A stretch of 64,000 nt of DNA, taken from positions 1,116,001 through 1,180,000 of the forward strand of contig NZ_JABFTX010000001.1 of the NCBI RefSeq assembly GCF_021404305.1, written 5' to 3'. Under the pieces are notes generated by a model, which saw nothing but the letters and a program-made list of their open reading frames with translations, was not told the origin of the DNA and ran no database searches. The position numbers and the translations under genes were made by a program. This DNA comes from Billgrantia ethanolica. GTDB lineage: Bacteria; Pseudomonadota; Gammaproteobacteria; Pseudomonadales; Halomonadaceae. Shown here piece by piece: positions 1 to 7,415 of this stretch (position 1 is the stretch's first letter; each line of letters begins with the position of its first letter).

Positions 1-92
1 GAACCAGGCTCAGCCATATGCTCCAGCGCGGAAACCATCGTGGTAGCCGCATAGGGCGCGTAGCGTTCATCAGCACACAGAAGCAGCTCCAT
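1..92 (-). CDS. Glycosyltransferase family 8 protein, N-terminal fragment
   Basis: Only the first 30 codons lie inside the window; the gene runs off the left edge. The start ATG overlaps the TGA of the upstream GT9 gene (TGATG), so the two are translationally coupled. The encoded start MELLLCADERYAPYAATTM matches the first beta strand and the 'D-x-x-Y-x-P-Y' segment that opens GT8 retaining glycosyltransferases (LgtC/WaaO-like), which use a DxD motif lying beyond this fragment. Its position behind a heptosyltransferase-like gene suggests lipopolysaccharide core or oligosaccharide assembly. The family call rests on a short stretch, so the acceptor and donor sugars cannot be told. Confidence 0.65.
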   Translation of the reverse strand, partial: MELLLCADERYAPYAATTMVSALEHMAEPG

Positions 93-1201
93 CAGCCCTG
101 TCGCTCCATGCCGGCTACCGGTGCCAGGGCGGCATCCAAAAAGCGCTGCAGCTGGTTGTCAAGCGCCTCCCAGTCCAGACGGTTGACGTCGTCGACCTCT
201 CCCGGCAGCCCCATCAGGTTGATGGACCGAGAGTGCACGCTGTGCCATGCCGCCATTTCACCGGGGCTGTAGGGAAACAACACGAACGAAGGGATGCCCA
301 GCCCATCAGCGATGTGCACGGTGGCGGTGCTGGAAGAGAGCTGAGCAGCGGCCGCCGCCAGCAAGGCCACGTTGTCGTAGATGGAGTGGGTATCCGGATA
401 AAGAAAGCAGCGCTCAGGGTTCCAACCGGCAGTAATCGCCTGAATCGCTCTTTCACAGCCGGGCGTAGTCAGCAGGCAGATATCGAAGCCGCCAGCCATA
501 CGCTCGACACGCTCGATCAATGACAGCGTCGTTTCCACGCTGAAGGTCTTGGCTCCGCCCTTGCTGAAGGGGTTGATCGCCACAAAAGGACGGGGGCGAC
601 TGTGAAGAAATTCACCGACCCGCTGCTCCGAGCCGGCATCGCGGGGCACCGTATAGCGCTTCTCGGGTGCGGCGATACCGCAGCGCTTCAGCAGCTCAAC
701 GTAGCGCTGCTCCATGTGCAGCCCTCGCGTAGCCTGGCCCAGCTTGATGTCCACCAGGCCCACGGAGTCGTCCAGGCTGGCGACGTGGCGCGCCTTGACG
801 GACCCCAGCAGGCATATATCGCGCGCCTTGGCCAACTCACTGAAGTGCACCAGCAAGTCCACCTCACCAAGCGAAGCCGCCAACCGGCGGATCTTTCCAG
901 CAGAAGGCCGCTTGGGTATGACATGCACGCGATCGACTCCCAACTGCTCGGTGAACAGCGCTGCCATCTCGGGAGTGGCGATCACCTCGATCGACACGCC
1001 TTCACCGAGCTTGCGCAACTCGGGCACAACCAGGGAGAAAATGATGGAATCGCCCCACTTCGCATCCCAGCGCAGGAAAACGACACGCTTCAGGTCCGCC
1101 ACATGCTTAACCTCAGGCCTGCAACGATCGTAACGCCAATGAGCGAGCGCAATACGCCAATCGTCCCGTTTCGCCCTGAGAGCATGTAAATACTTTTTCA
1201 T
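92..1201 (-). CDS. Glycosyltransferase family 9 (heptosyltransferase-like)
   Basis: A 369-residue protein of the ADP-heptose:LPS heptosyltransferase type (GT-B fold). After a basic N terminus come RVVFLRWDAKWGDSIIF, the usual GT9 opening with a glycine-rich nucleotide-sugar loop, then in the C-terminal half INPFSKGGAKTF and SSSTATVHIADGLGIPSF, equivalent to the GT9 donor-binding segment (S-x-x-x-H-x-A-x-x-x-x-P). The reading frame is open to 1291, but the ATG at 1201 is preferred: it follows AGGAACGGGA, and a longer form would cover the upstream region of the divergent gene at 1295. It probably adds a heptose or other sugar to LPS core; the exact substrate is not deducible. Confidence 0.8.
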   Translation of the reverse strand: MKKYLHALRAKRDDWRIALAHWRYDRCRPEVKHVADLKRVVFLRWDAKWGDSIIFSLVVPELRKLGEGVSIEVIATPEMAALFTEQLGVDRVHVIPKRPSAGKIRRLAASLGEVDLLVHFSELAKARDICLLGSVKARHVASLDDSVGLVDIKLGQATRGLHMEQRYVELLKRCGIAAPEKRYTVPRDAGSEQRVGEFLHSRPRPFVAINPFSKGGAKTFSVETTLSLIERVERMAGGFDICLLTTPGCERAIQAITAGWNPERCFLYPDTHSIYDNVALLAAAAAQLSSSTATVHIADGLGIPSFVLFPYSPGEMAAWHSVHSRSINLMGLPGEVDDVNRLDWEALDNQLQRFLDAALAPVAGMERQG

Positions 1202-1294
1202 TCCCGTTCCTGTCACAAGCCGGCTGCACCGCTGGTATAGCAAGCGGCATTCCGCTAGGCTGGCCGAATTTCGAAGGATTGAGGGTAGCACACC

Positions 1295-1981
1295 ATGTCG
1301 TCACTTCCTCCCGTTATCGTCATCTCCCTGCCCGGCTCATCGCGTAGAGCGCGTGTTCAGGCCGCCTTCGACGAGATAGGGCTGCCCTTCGAATTTCACG
1401 ATGCCGTGAACGGGGCGGAATTGAGCGACGAAACCCTGGCCAGCGTAGACCAGAACTATGCAGAGAAAGAGTGGGGGCACGGCCTCAACAAGGGCGAGAT
1501 AGGCTGCGCTATCAGTCATATCCAACTGTACGAACGCATGGTGGAAAAGGGCCTGGAAGAAGCCATCATACTCGAGGACGACGCCCAACCCAGCGAAGGC
1601 TTCATACAAACCCTGCGGGAAATGCTCAGCGCTCTACCCCAGCGTGCGGAAATCGCTTTCCTGCACCATGGCAAGGCGAAGTCCTGGCCAATCAAGCGCA
1701 GCCTGCCCAACGGCCACAAGCTGGTGCGCTACCGCTACCCCAGCGCCAAGTCGCGTCGCTGCATCATCAGCGGCCGAGGCTATTGGCTCAGCCAAGCCGG
1801 CGCCCAAAAGCTGCTGGAATTGGCCTACCCCATCCGCATGCCGGCGGATTACCTGACAGGCTATATTCAGCGCAGCCACATTCATGCCTACGGCGTGGAG
1901 CCCAACCTCCTGCTCGAAACAGACACCCCCTCCGAGATCGATGCCGTGGAAAAGCGACAATATGGCGGGCATACCGGCTAA
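1295..1981 (+). CDS. Glycosyltransferase family 25 protein
   Basis: A 228-residue GT25 (LPS beta-1,4-galactosyltransferase / LgtB-like) protein. Family hallmarks are the opening VIVISLPGSSRRARVQAAF with the R-x-x-x-x-x-x-F pattern, LNKGEIGCAISHIQLYERM (the strongly conserved G-E-I-G-C-x-x-S-H motif) and AIILEDDAQPS, where ILEDD is the metal/nucleotide site. The ATG at 1295 follows a GAAGGATTGAGGG ribosome binding site. It is transcribed away from the GT9/GT8 pair and converges on the kinase-like gene ending at 1994. It probably decorates LPS core or the exported glycan; acceptor unknown. Confidence 0.85.
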   Translation: MSSLPPVIVISLPGSSRRARVQAAFDEIGLPFEFHDAVNGAELSDETLASVDQNYAEKEWGHGLNKGEIGCAISHIQLYERMVEKGLEEAIILEDDAQPSEGFIQTLREMLSALPQRAEIAFLHHGKAKSWPIKRSLPNGHKLVRYRYPSAKSRRCIISGRGYWLSQAGAQKLLELAYPIRMPADYLTGYIQRSHIHAYGVEPNLLLETDTPSEIDAVEKRQYGGHTG

Positions 1982-1993
1982 ACCCGGTTTTGA

Positions 1994-2833
1994 TCAGGCC
2001 GGCTCGATCATGGGGTTTTCCAGTGTTGCCTTGCGCAACTCATCAGTGAACCCGGCATAGCCTCCCTTGGCCAGGAAAGCCTCATAACGCCTCTGGATCT
2101 TCTCACTGAGAGGAAAACCATCCAGGCAGGCGATGTCGAAATCGATAAGGCAAAGCGTGCCGGCATCATCGACTGTAATGTTCTTACCCTCAGCGATGTC
2201 TAGATGCGCCACCGAAGCCTTTTCGAGCGTCATGGTAATGCTGGCAAGCTGCGCCTCGATATCAGGGACGGAAATGGTTCGCTGCAGTTTATCCAAAGGA
2301 GTTCCGTTGTGCGTCGTGGTGAATGTCCGCTCCGCCGTATCCATCGATAGCAGCTGCGGAAAGTGGCTCCTCCCGTCCAGGCTTACCTGACTTTCATCAA
2401 CACGTCTAAGACACTCCATTTCCAGATGGAAGGCCTGATCGTCACTCAAGCCATTCCACACGATACGTCCGCGGGCCTGCTTGGTTACCGAGTTACCCGC
2501 TCCTATCGGCAAAGAGTGCTTCGGTACGTCCTCTTGTTCGGGATAGACGAACAGTGCTCTGCAGGGCTCAACCAAGTTGCCTTCAATGGCCCTTTTCTCG
2601 AGCCGAAGGTAGCGCTCACGCAGATGCTCCAGCTCCTGAAGGGCCGCATCGCGCTCCCGAGCCAGCCATGACAAGGCTGCCTGAGTATCTCGCCCCGACC
2701 TCCAGTGCTTCCACTTTCTGCGAGCCTTGGATACCACCTTTGCACTCTTCAGGCTCTCTCGCAGGCCATCAAAAACCAACATCCCCATGCGTACAACCGT
2801 TTTTTTAGAATGTAACGATATGAAATTTGTCAT
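1994..2833 (-). CDS. LPS-core-kinase-like protein (eukaryote-type kinase fold)
   Basis: A 279-residue protein with a basic N-terminal region (about 1-90, including a probable coiled coil near residues 55-85) and a C-terminal kinase-like domain. Catalytic features are HLDIAEGKNITVDDAG, giving the catalytic Asp and the metal-binding Asn, and LIDFDIA, the DFG-equivalent. This resembles the RIO/WaaP/InaA class of small bacterial kinases that phosphorylate LPS core sugars, and the surrounding GT9, GT8 and GT25 genes support that role. A glycine-rich loop is not obvious in the N lobe. The gene lies beyond the terminator of the polysaccharide operon, so it probably has its own promoter; TAAGG precedes its ATG. 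Confidence 0.6.
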   Translation of the reverse strand: MTNFISLHSKKTVVRMGMLVFDGLRESLKSAKVVSKARRKWKHWRSGRDTQAALSWLARERDAALQELEHLRERYLRLEKRAIEGNLVEPCRALFVYPEQEDVPKHSLPIGAGNSVTKQARGRIVWNGLSDDQAFHLEMECLRRVDESQVSLDGRSHFPQLLSMDTAERTFTTTHNGTPLDKLQRTISVPDIEAQLASITMTLEKASVAHLDIAEGKNITVDDAGTLCLIDFDIACLDGFPLSEKIQRRYEAFLAKGGYAGFTDELRKATLENPMIEPA

Positions 2834-2868
2834 AAAACCTTAACATACGTGTGCCACTGGAAAGAACG

Positions 2869-2894
2869 AAAAAAGCGCCCGCAGGCGCTTTTTT
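2869..2894 (-). terminator. Rho-independent terminator of the polysaccharide operon
   Basis: A perfect 11-bp stem (AAAAAAGCGCC / GGCGCTTTTTT) with a CGCA loop lies 25 bp downstream of the sugar-transferase stop codon. On the minus strand the stem ends in six U residues. It separates the long leftward operon from the kinase-like gene starting at 2833. Because the stem itself contains the A and T runs it could act in both directions. Confidence 0.85.
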
Positions 2895-2918
2895 CACTCA
2901 CTTCCCGTAACACCCTTT

Positions 2919-4301
2919 CTAGTACGCGTTAGGGTTCAAGAAGCCTTTATAAATTGTCAGTGCAATGATTCTCAAGTCCAGCCAGATCGACCAGTTATCA
3001 ATGTACCAGAGGTCGTGCTCGACCCGACGCTCCATCTTCTCGACGGTATCGGTCTCGCCTCTCAAGCCGTTGACCTGAGCCCAGCCGGTAATGCCGGGCT
3101 TGACCTTATGCCGCTTCATGTACGACTCGACGATATCCTTGTAGTGCTCATTGTGAGCCAGCGCATGCGGGCGTGGCCCCACGATGGACATGCGCCCCTG
3201 CAGCACGTTGTAGAACTGCGGCAGCTCGTCCAATGAGGTGCGCCGCAGGAACGCCCCCAGCCGGGTAACCCGCGGGTCGCCCCGCCGGGCTTGAGTCACC
3301 TGCCCGCCCGGCTCCTCGTGAACCTCCATGGAGCGGAACTTGTATACCTTGAAGTGCTTGCCGTTGTCGCCCATACGGTATTGCTTGAACAGCACGGGCC
3401 CCGGCGAGGTGAGCTTGATAGCAATGGCGATAACCAGACACACCGGCAGCACCAGCAGGCTGAAAAAGCTGCCCAGTACCAGGTCTTCCAAGCGCTTCAC
3501 GATGCGGGTAACGCCGTTGAAGGGCGTGACACTGAGATCCACCGCCAAATGGCCGGCCACCTCGCTCATGCTGTGGTTCAACAGGTGCATGTCGCGGAAA
3601 TCCGGCAGAAAGCGTACTTCAGCCGTATGGTTGCGCAACGCATAGAAGATAGACCGCACCACGCCTCCCATGTCGAGCGGCACGCAGATCCACACCTCGC
3701 AGGCGTTCGACTCCACTACGCGGCGGCTCAGGCGCTCGATGGTTTCCTCATCCAGCCCTCCGGCAAGGCGCTCGACTCCGGCAATCGAGTACCCCTCGGC
3801 CGGATACTTACGCATGCCCTCGGCCACGCGGATGAGCTGCTCGCCCGGCCCAACCAGAAACACCGGCCGCCTGGCACGCCCCTGTCGCCGTGCCCGACGC
3901 AACAGCAGCTGCGCCAGCATACGTCCCCCGCCCGCCAGCAAGAAGGAGGATACGAGAGTGAACCCCACCCACAGGCGAGAGTAGCGCTCGGCGGCATGAG
4001 CGAAATAGATCAGCGACGTAGCAATGGCAGCCAGGATGAGCCAGGTCAGGGCAAGCCGGGCAATCATTGCCGGCAGCCGCTTGATGCGCCAGGAGCTGTA
4101 GCCACGCTGCATGGTGTTCAGCAACACCACCAGCAGCGACATGATGATCATGGCCAGCCAGAAGCGCTCGTGCAGCTGCAAGGTGCCGAAGCGCAGCCAA
4201 TAGGCAAACAGCCCACCGGCGAAAATGCAGAACACATCGAACACCGGCACGATGAGCTGCGCCGGGTAACGATCGGCAAAACTGATCGGGGCGACTTTCA
4301 T
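2919..4301 (-). CDS. Undecaprenyl-phosphate hexose-1-phosphate transferase (WcaJ/WbaP type)
   Basis: A 460-residue polyisoprenyl-phosphate sugar-1-phosphate transferase that starts repeat-unit assembly on undecaprenyl phosphate at the inner membrane. Order: about four N-terminal transmembrane helices (residues 15-125), a soluble Rossmann-like domain (about 140-255), a re-entrant membrane helix (about 270-300), and the catalytic domain with KLTSPGPVLFKQYRMG, KVYKFRSM, RTSLDELPQFYNVLQG and SIVGPRPHA, then KPGITGWAQVNGLRG. These are canonical for the bacterial sugar transferase family. The start ATG overlaps the stop of the O-antigen ligase/polymerase gene by 4 bp. It is the last gene before the terminator. 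The sugar (glucose, galactose or GalNAc-type) cannot be told from sequence. Confidence 0.92.
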   Translation of the reverse strand: MKVAPISFADRYPAQLIVPVFDVFCIFAGGLFAYWLRFGTLQLHERFWLAMIIMSLLVVLLNTMQRGYSSWRIKRLPAMIARLALTWLILAAIATSLIYFAHAAERYSRLWVGFTLVSSFLLAGGGRMLAQLLLRRARRQGRARRPVFLVGPGEQLIRVAEGMRKYPAEGYSIAGVERLAGGLDEETIERLSRRVVESNACEVWICVPLDMGGVVRSIFYALRNHTAEVRFLPDFRDMHLLNHSMSEVAGHLAVDLSVTPFNGVTRIVKRLEDLVLGSFFSLLVLPVCLVIAIAIKLTSPGPVLFKQYRMGDNGKHFKVYKFRSMEVHEEPGGQVTQARRGDPRVTRLGAFLRRTSLDELPQFYNVLQGRMSIVGPRPHALAHNEHYKDIVESYMKRHKVKPGITGWAQVNGLRGETDTVEKMERRVEHDLWYIDNWSIWLDLRIIALTIYKGFLNPNAY

Positions 4302-5539
4302 GCGCTATGCTCGCTATCCTTGCAGGCCAGCACGAAAAGCAGCGCCATGACGAAAGCGTAATAGGTCGCGATCATCTCGTGCTGCAGCGCCACCTCGGAA
4401 AGACAGAAAACGATGAACCCAAGGGAGAACACGAAGCCGGCGAACCAGTATGGGTTATCGGGCTCCCGATGGCTTCGCCGCAAGAAATACAAGGCCGGGA
4501 AAATCAGGTAGAAGAACAGCGCCACCACTCCGATGAGCCCACCCGTGGCCAACGTTTCGAAATACTGGCTATGGGCATGGCCACGGCTGATGGTGGCCAC
4601 CCACTCGTTGATGATCCCCGTACCCGCCAGCTCCAGGTTCAGGGCATCACGTTCGGAATAGGTCAGCCCTACCAGAGGTCGCTCCTTGAATGCCTCGATG
4701 GCAGCCGCCCATAAGCGTACGCGACCACCGGCGGAGTTATGGCGGAAATCCCCTTCCAGGATCCTTTCCACCTCACTCACGGTAAGATCAACCCGCTCCT
4801 CGACCTGCGGCAAAGTCAGGTAGCTTGCCAGCGCCAAGCCCGCCAACGCTAGCAGCCCGACGACCAGATACATCACCCCGATGCGCCGCCACTGCCACAC
4901 CAACAGCACGGTGAAAACGATGGGGATGGCAAACACCGCCCCGCGCGAGGTGCTCAGTAGCGTGGCCAGCAGCGCAAGCAACGCCCCAGCACCTACCAAA
5001 GCCCTTCGCTGAGTGCTGGGCAGCAGTGCCACCAACAGGAAGAACAGCGAGGCGCTGAGATAGCCGAAATTGATATGGAAAAGAAAACCATCCACCCGAG
5101 ACTGGCCGAGTAGATAAACCTCATAAACCGCAACGCCGGCGCCACCCAACGATCCGACGAAGCCACCATATTCCAGCGCAGCCCGGAAGCGCACCAGGCT
5201 AAGCTCTGCCAACGCGACCCGAAGCATCAAGTAAATGGGAATGATACCCATCATATGCAGGCCCGGCGCCAAATAACGCGTGCTGAAGCCACTCATGACG
5301 AAAACGGGAAGGTGGCTGAGCATGTACAGCGACAGCAGCAGCACAACCAGCCAATCCTGCCGGGTCATCGCCAGTTGGTGGCGATTGGAAATGAGAAAGC
5401 CTACGGAGTAAATCAGCAGCAGCGCAACGAAGGCGTGTATCCGGATAGGAGCCGAAACCAGCAGCGCGAATGCAAGGAAGGTGACCGCAAGGGTCAACTG
5501 AAGAGCTGTCTTGTGACTGAATAGCACCTGGCGCCTCAC
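4298..5539 (-). CDS. O-antigen ligase / polysaccharide polymerase (Wzy_C family)
   Basis: A 413-residue integral membrane protein with roughly ten to twelve hydrophobic helices and a periplasmic loop between about residues 260 and 330. The loop carries HNSAGGRVRLWAAAIEAF and later SRGHAHSQYFETLATGG, the pattern of the Wzy_C/O-antigen-ligase superfamily in which conserved Arg and His residues take part in transfer from undecaprenyl pyrophosphate. Proteins of this family are either WaaL ligases or Wzy polymerases and primary sequence rarely separates them. The neighbouring initiating transferase (4-bp overlap) is compatible with either. No Wzx flippase was recognised in the window. Confidence 0.8.
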   Translation of the reverse strand: MRRQVLFSHKTALQLTLAVTFLAFALLVSAPIRIHAFVALLLIYSVGFLISNRHQLAMTRQDWLVVLLLSLYMLSHLPVFVMSGFSTRYLAPGLHMMGIIPIYLMLRVALAELSLVRFRAALEYGGFVGSLGGAGVAVYEVYLLGQSRVDGFLFHINFGYLSASLFFLLVALLPSTQRRALVGAGALLALLATLLSTSRGAVFAIPIVFTVLLVWQWRRIGVMYLVVGLLALAGLALASYLTLPQVEERVDLTVSEVERILEGDFRHNSAGGRVRLWAAAIEAFKERPLVGLTYSERDALNLELAGTGIINEWVATISRGHAHSQYFETLATGGLIGVVALFFYLIFPALYFLRRSHREPDNPYWFAGFVFSLGFIVFCLSEVALQHEMIATYYAFVMALLFVLACKDSEHSA

Positions 5540-5581
5540 AGGATAATTTTCAATGAAGCCACGTGCTGGCCCGCGCGCAGA

Positions 5582-6103
5582 TCATAACGACTCGACCAAG
5601 GAATTCAACCGCTTTGCAAACGCTCTCCTCTCACGCTCGATGGCTTCTCGCAGCACCAAGGCAGGCGGTGCTTCCTTCGGCACACAAATGATCGCCTCCA
5701 CCAGCGGTTCTAGTTCAAAGAAAACGGGTACGCCGTAGCGCTCCGATATGGCCTCGGCGGTGTCGCGCTGGTGATCGTTGCGATGCTCCCGCAGGCTTGC
5801 CAGCCTGGGCAACATGAAAAAGGGCTTGGCCCGCTCCAGGCACAACAGCAGGTTGCCCATGCCCGCGTGGGTGACAACCAGCTCGGCCTGCTGAAACAGC
5901 GCCTCGAATTCTTCCTGTGGGAACATGGGCGCGACATTCAAATTGGCATGAGCGGTAGTGCAACCAGGTAGCGCGGAGTCCGATGCTCCAGGCCCCGCCT
6001 GAAACACCAAGCGCCACTCCGGGCAGCGCTCGGCCACTCGCTCCACGACTCGTGCCATCCGGGCGAACGGAAACTGGGTGCCTGCCGTAAATAGCACATT
6101 CAT
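5582..6103 (-). CDS. PssE/Alg13-like glycosyltransferase subunit (GT28 C-terminal half)
   Basis: A 173-residue protein that equals only the UDP-sugar-binding half of a GT-B enzyme. It begins MNVLFTAGTQFPFARM, like PssE/Alg13, and contains ELVVTHAGMGNLLLCLERAKPF, the GT28/MurG-type donor site. In the pair PssD/PssE the smaller protein supplies catalysis and PssD anchors and recruits it; together they transfer glucuronate in rhizobial exopolysaccharide synthesis. Here the ATG at 6103 overlaps the stop of the PssD-like gene, so the pair is co-translated. The open frame extends to 6193 but that part overlaps the upstream gene and is not PssE-like. ugd in the same locus would supply UDP-glucuronate. 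Confidence 0.8.
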   Translation of the reverse strand: MNVLFTAGTQFPFARMARVVERVAERCPEWRLVFQAGPGASDSALPGCTTAHANLNVAPMFPQEEFEALFQQAELVVTHAGMGNLLLCLERAKPFFMLPRLASLREHRNDHQRDTAEAISERYGVPVFFELEPLVEAIICVPKEAPPALVLREAIERERRAFAKRLNSLVESL

Positions 6104-6528
6104 AGCAAACGGCCCAGGTAGCGCACACGGCGGGTTTCCAGCTCCGGCCATTGGGTCAGCACCCGCGTAGCGAACAGGCAGGCTGCACGGCACGAAAGCG
6201 AGACATTGCGGCTATTGGCGATGCTATCCACCCAGATCGTCTTGCGGCCCAGCAGAAAGCCGGCGAACAGGATCAAAAGACCGGGCGCCGCCCCCGTACT
6301 CACGATCACATCCGGCCGGCTGCGGCGCACGATGCCAAGCGCACGGGGCAACTGAAGGATGCCCCGCCATATTTCACGAACGCTGAAATCATCGAGGTAA
6401 TAATCCGCCGAGGTATGCTGCGACTCGGCAGTGGAGACGAACTGACGCTCATCGCAGGCAAGCAGTTCGGATACCCGCTTCAGCTGTGCCCAGTGGCCGC
6501 CAAAGGAGGCGGCGAACAGAATCCTCAC
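6100..6528 (-). CDS. PssD/Alg14-like membrane subunit of a glycosyltransferase
   Basis: A 142-residue Alg14/PssD-family protein, partner of the PssE-like protein that follows. It opens VRILFAASFGGHWAQLKRV (the 'GGH-x-x-Q' motif of Alg14), has RPDVIVSTGAAPGLLILFAG, and IWVDSIANSRNVSLSCRAA, which matches the Alg14 'E/D-S-x-x-R' segment. GTG at 6528 is the preferred start because it overlaps the TGA of the upstream GT2 gene (GTGA), and the residues before it are not family-like. The Alg14 class holds its catalytic partner at the cytoplasmic face of the membrane. Likely glucuronosyl or related transfer, by analogy only. Confidence 0.8.
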   Translation of the reverse strand: MRILFAASFGGHWAQLKRVSELLACDERQFVSTAESQHTSADYYLDDFSVREIWRGILQLPRALGIVRRSRPDVIVSTGAAPGLLILFAGFLLGRKTIWVDSIANSRNVSLSCRAACLFATRVLTQWPELETRRVRYLGRLL

Positions 6529-7415
6529 CGCGGCAGCCCTCTCCGCTCGGCGCCGGGTACCATCAGGCGACACCGCTGTGCCACCTTCACCCCTTTGAGA
6601 TAAGCGAGTACCAGCAGCGCCCATGCGCGCTCGCGCCAGGTCATGTCTTGCCGGGTAAACAGCGTTGCCACGTCGCCCACCAAGTTGCCGAGCACACGCC
6701 GCAGGTTACCCAGCATGCCGCGGTCGCGGTACAGCGCCTGGCTGCCCGAGGTTACCCGCCGCGCCTTACCGGCCAGCGCCGAGAGAGAAGCACGCGCCGG
6801 ATGCCGAACCACGGCTTCGGCGCAGTAAAGCATGCGATGCCCCCGTGTGGTGGCACGCCGGGTCCATTCAAAATCACCACCGGACATCAGTTCAGCGTTG
6901 AACGGTCCGACTTCCTCGAACACCCTGCGGCGTACGAACAAATTGGCCGTTACCGCCACCCCATTGGCAACGTTCTGCCGCTGGCGAAACGCAAAGGCCT
7001 TCTCGAAGCACTCCGCCGGCGACAACCGCGGCGTGGCATAGGTCAGCTCGATGTTACCCGCCACCAAGTCCACATCGGGATGCGACTGCAAGCAATCAAT
7101 CCCGGCCTGCAGCCACCCAGGAGCAGGAACACAATCCGCATCGAGAAATACGAGCACCTCTCCTCGCGCCTCGGCAATGCCTCGGTTGCGGGCTGCGTAG
7201 GAGCCTGGCGCCGGCTCATGAAGTAGTCGAGTATTGCTGGGTAGCATCAAATCGTGCGGCTGGCTCTCGCCAGCATTCTCGATAATAAGGACTTCTAACT
7301 CATGCAGTGACAGGGTCTGGCCGGTCAGGGCAGCGAGGCAAGAGCACAGGGGATACCAATCTCGGTAAGTAGGCACGATAAGAGAAACAGCAGGCGTTGG
7401 CACATCGTCGCTCAT
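6525..7415 (-). CDS. Glycosyltransferase family 2 protein
   Basis: A 296-residue GT-A fold transferase. Visible motifs are VSLIVPTYRDWYPL at the N terminus, GSYAARNRGIAEARGEVLVFLDADCVP (DAD metal site, about residues 88-96) and MSGGDFEWTRRA (the G-G-x-D/E-x-E/D-W acceptor segment, about 178-190). The C-terminal 70 residues are basic and amphipathic, probably membrane-associated. It is coupled by 4-bp overlaps to the membrane protein upstream and to pssD-like downstream, so these genes are one translational unit. Donor and acceptor are unknown; a cytoplasmic role in repeat-unit assembly is likely. Confidence 0.88.
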   Translation of the reverse strand: MSDDVPTPAVSLIVPTYRDWYPLCSCLAALTGQTLSLHELEVLIIENAGESQPHDLMLPSNTRLLHEPAPGSYAARNRGIAEARGEVLVFLDADCVPAPGWLQAGIDCLQSHPDVDLVAGNIELTYATPRLSPAECFEKAFAFRQRQNVANGVAVTANLFVRRRVFEEVGPFNAELMSGGDFEWTRRATTRGHRMLYCAEAVVRHPARASLSALAGKARRVTSGSQALYRDRGMLGNLRRVLGNLVGDVATLFTRQDMTWRERAWALLVLAYLKGVKVAQRCRLMVPGAERRGLPR

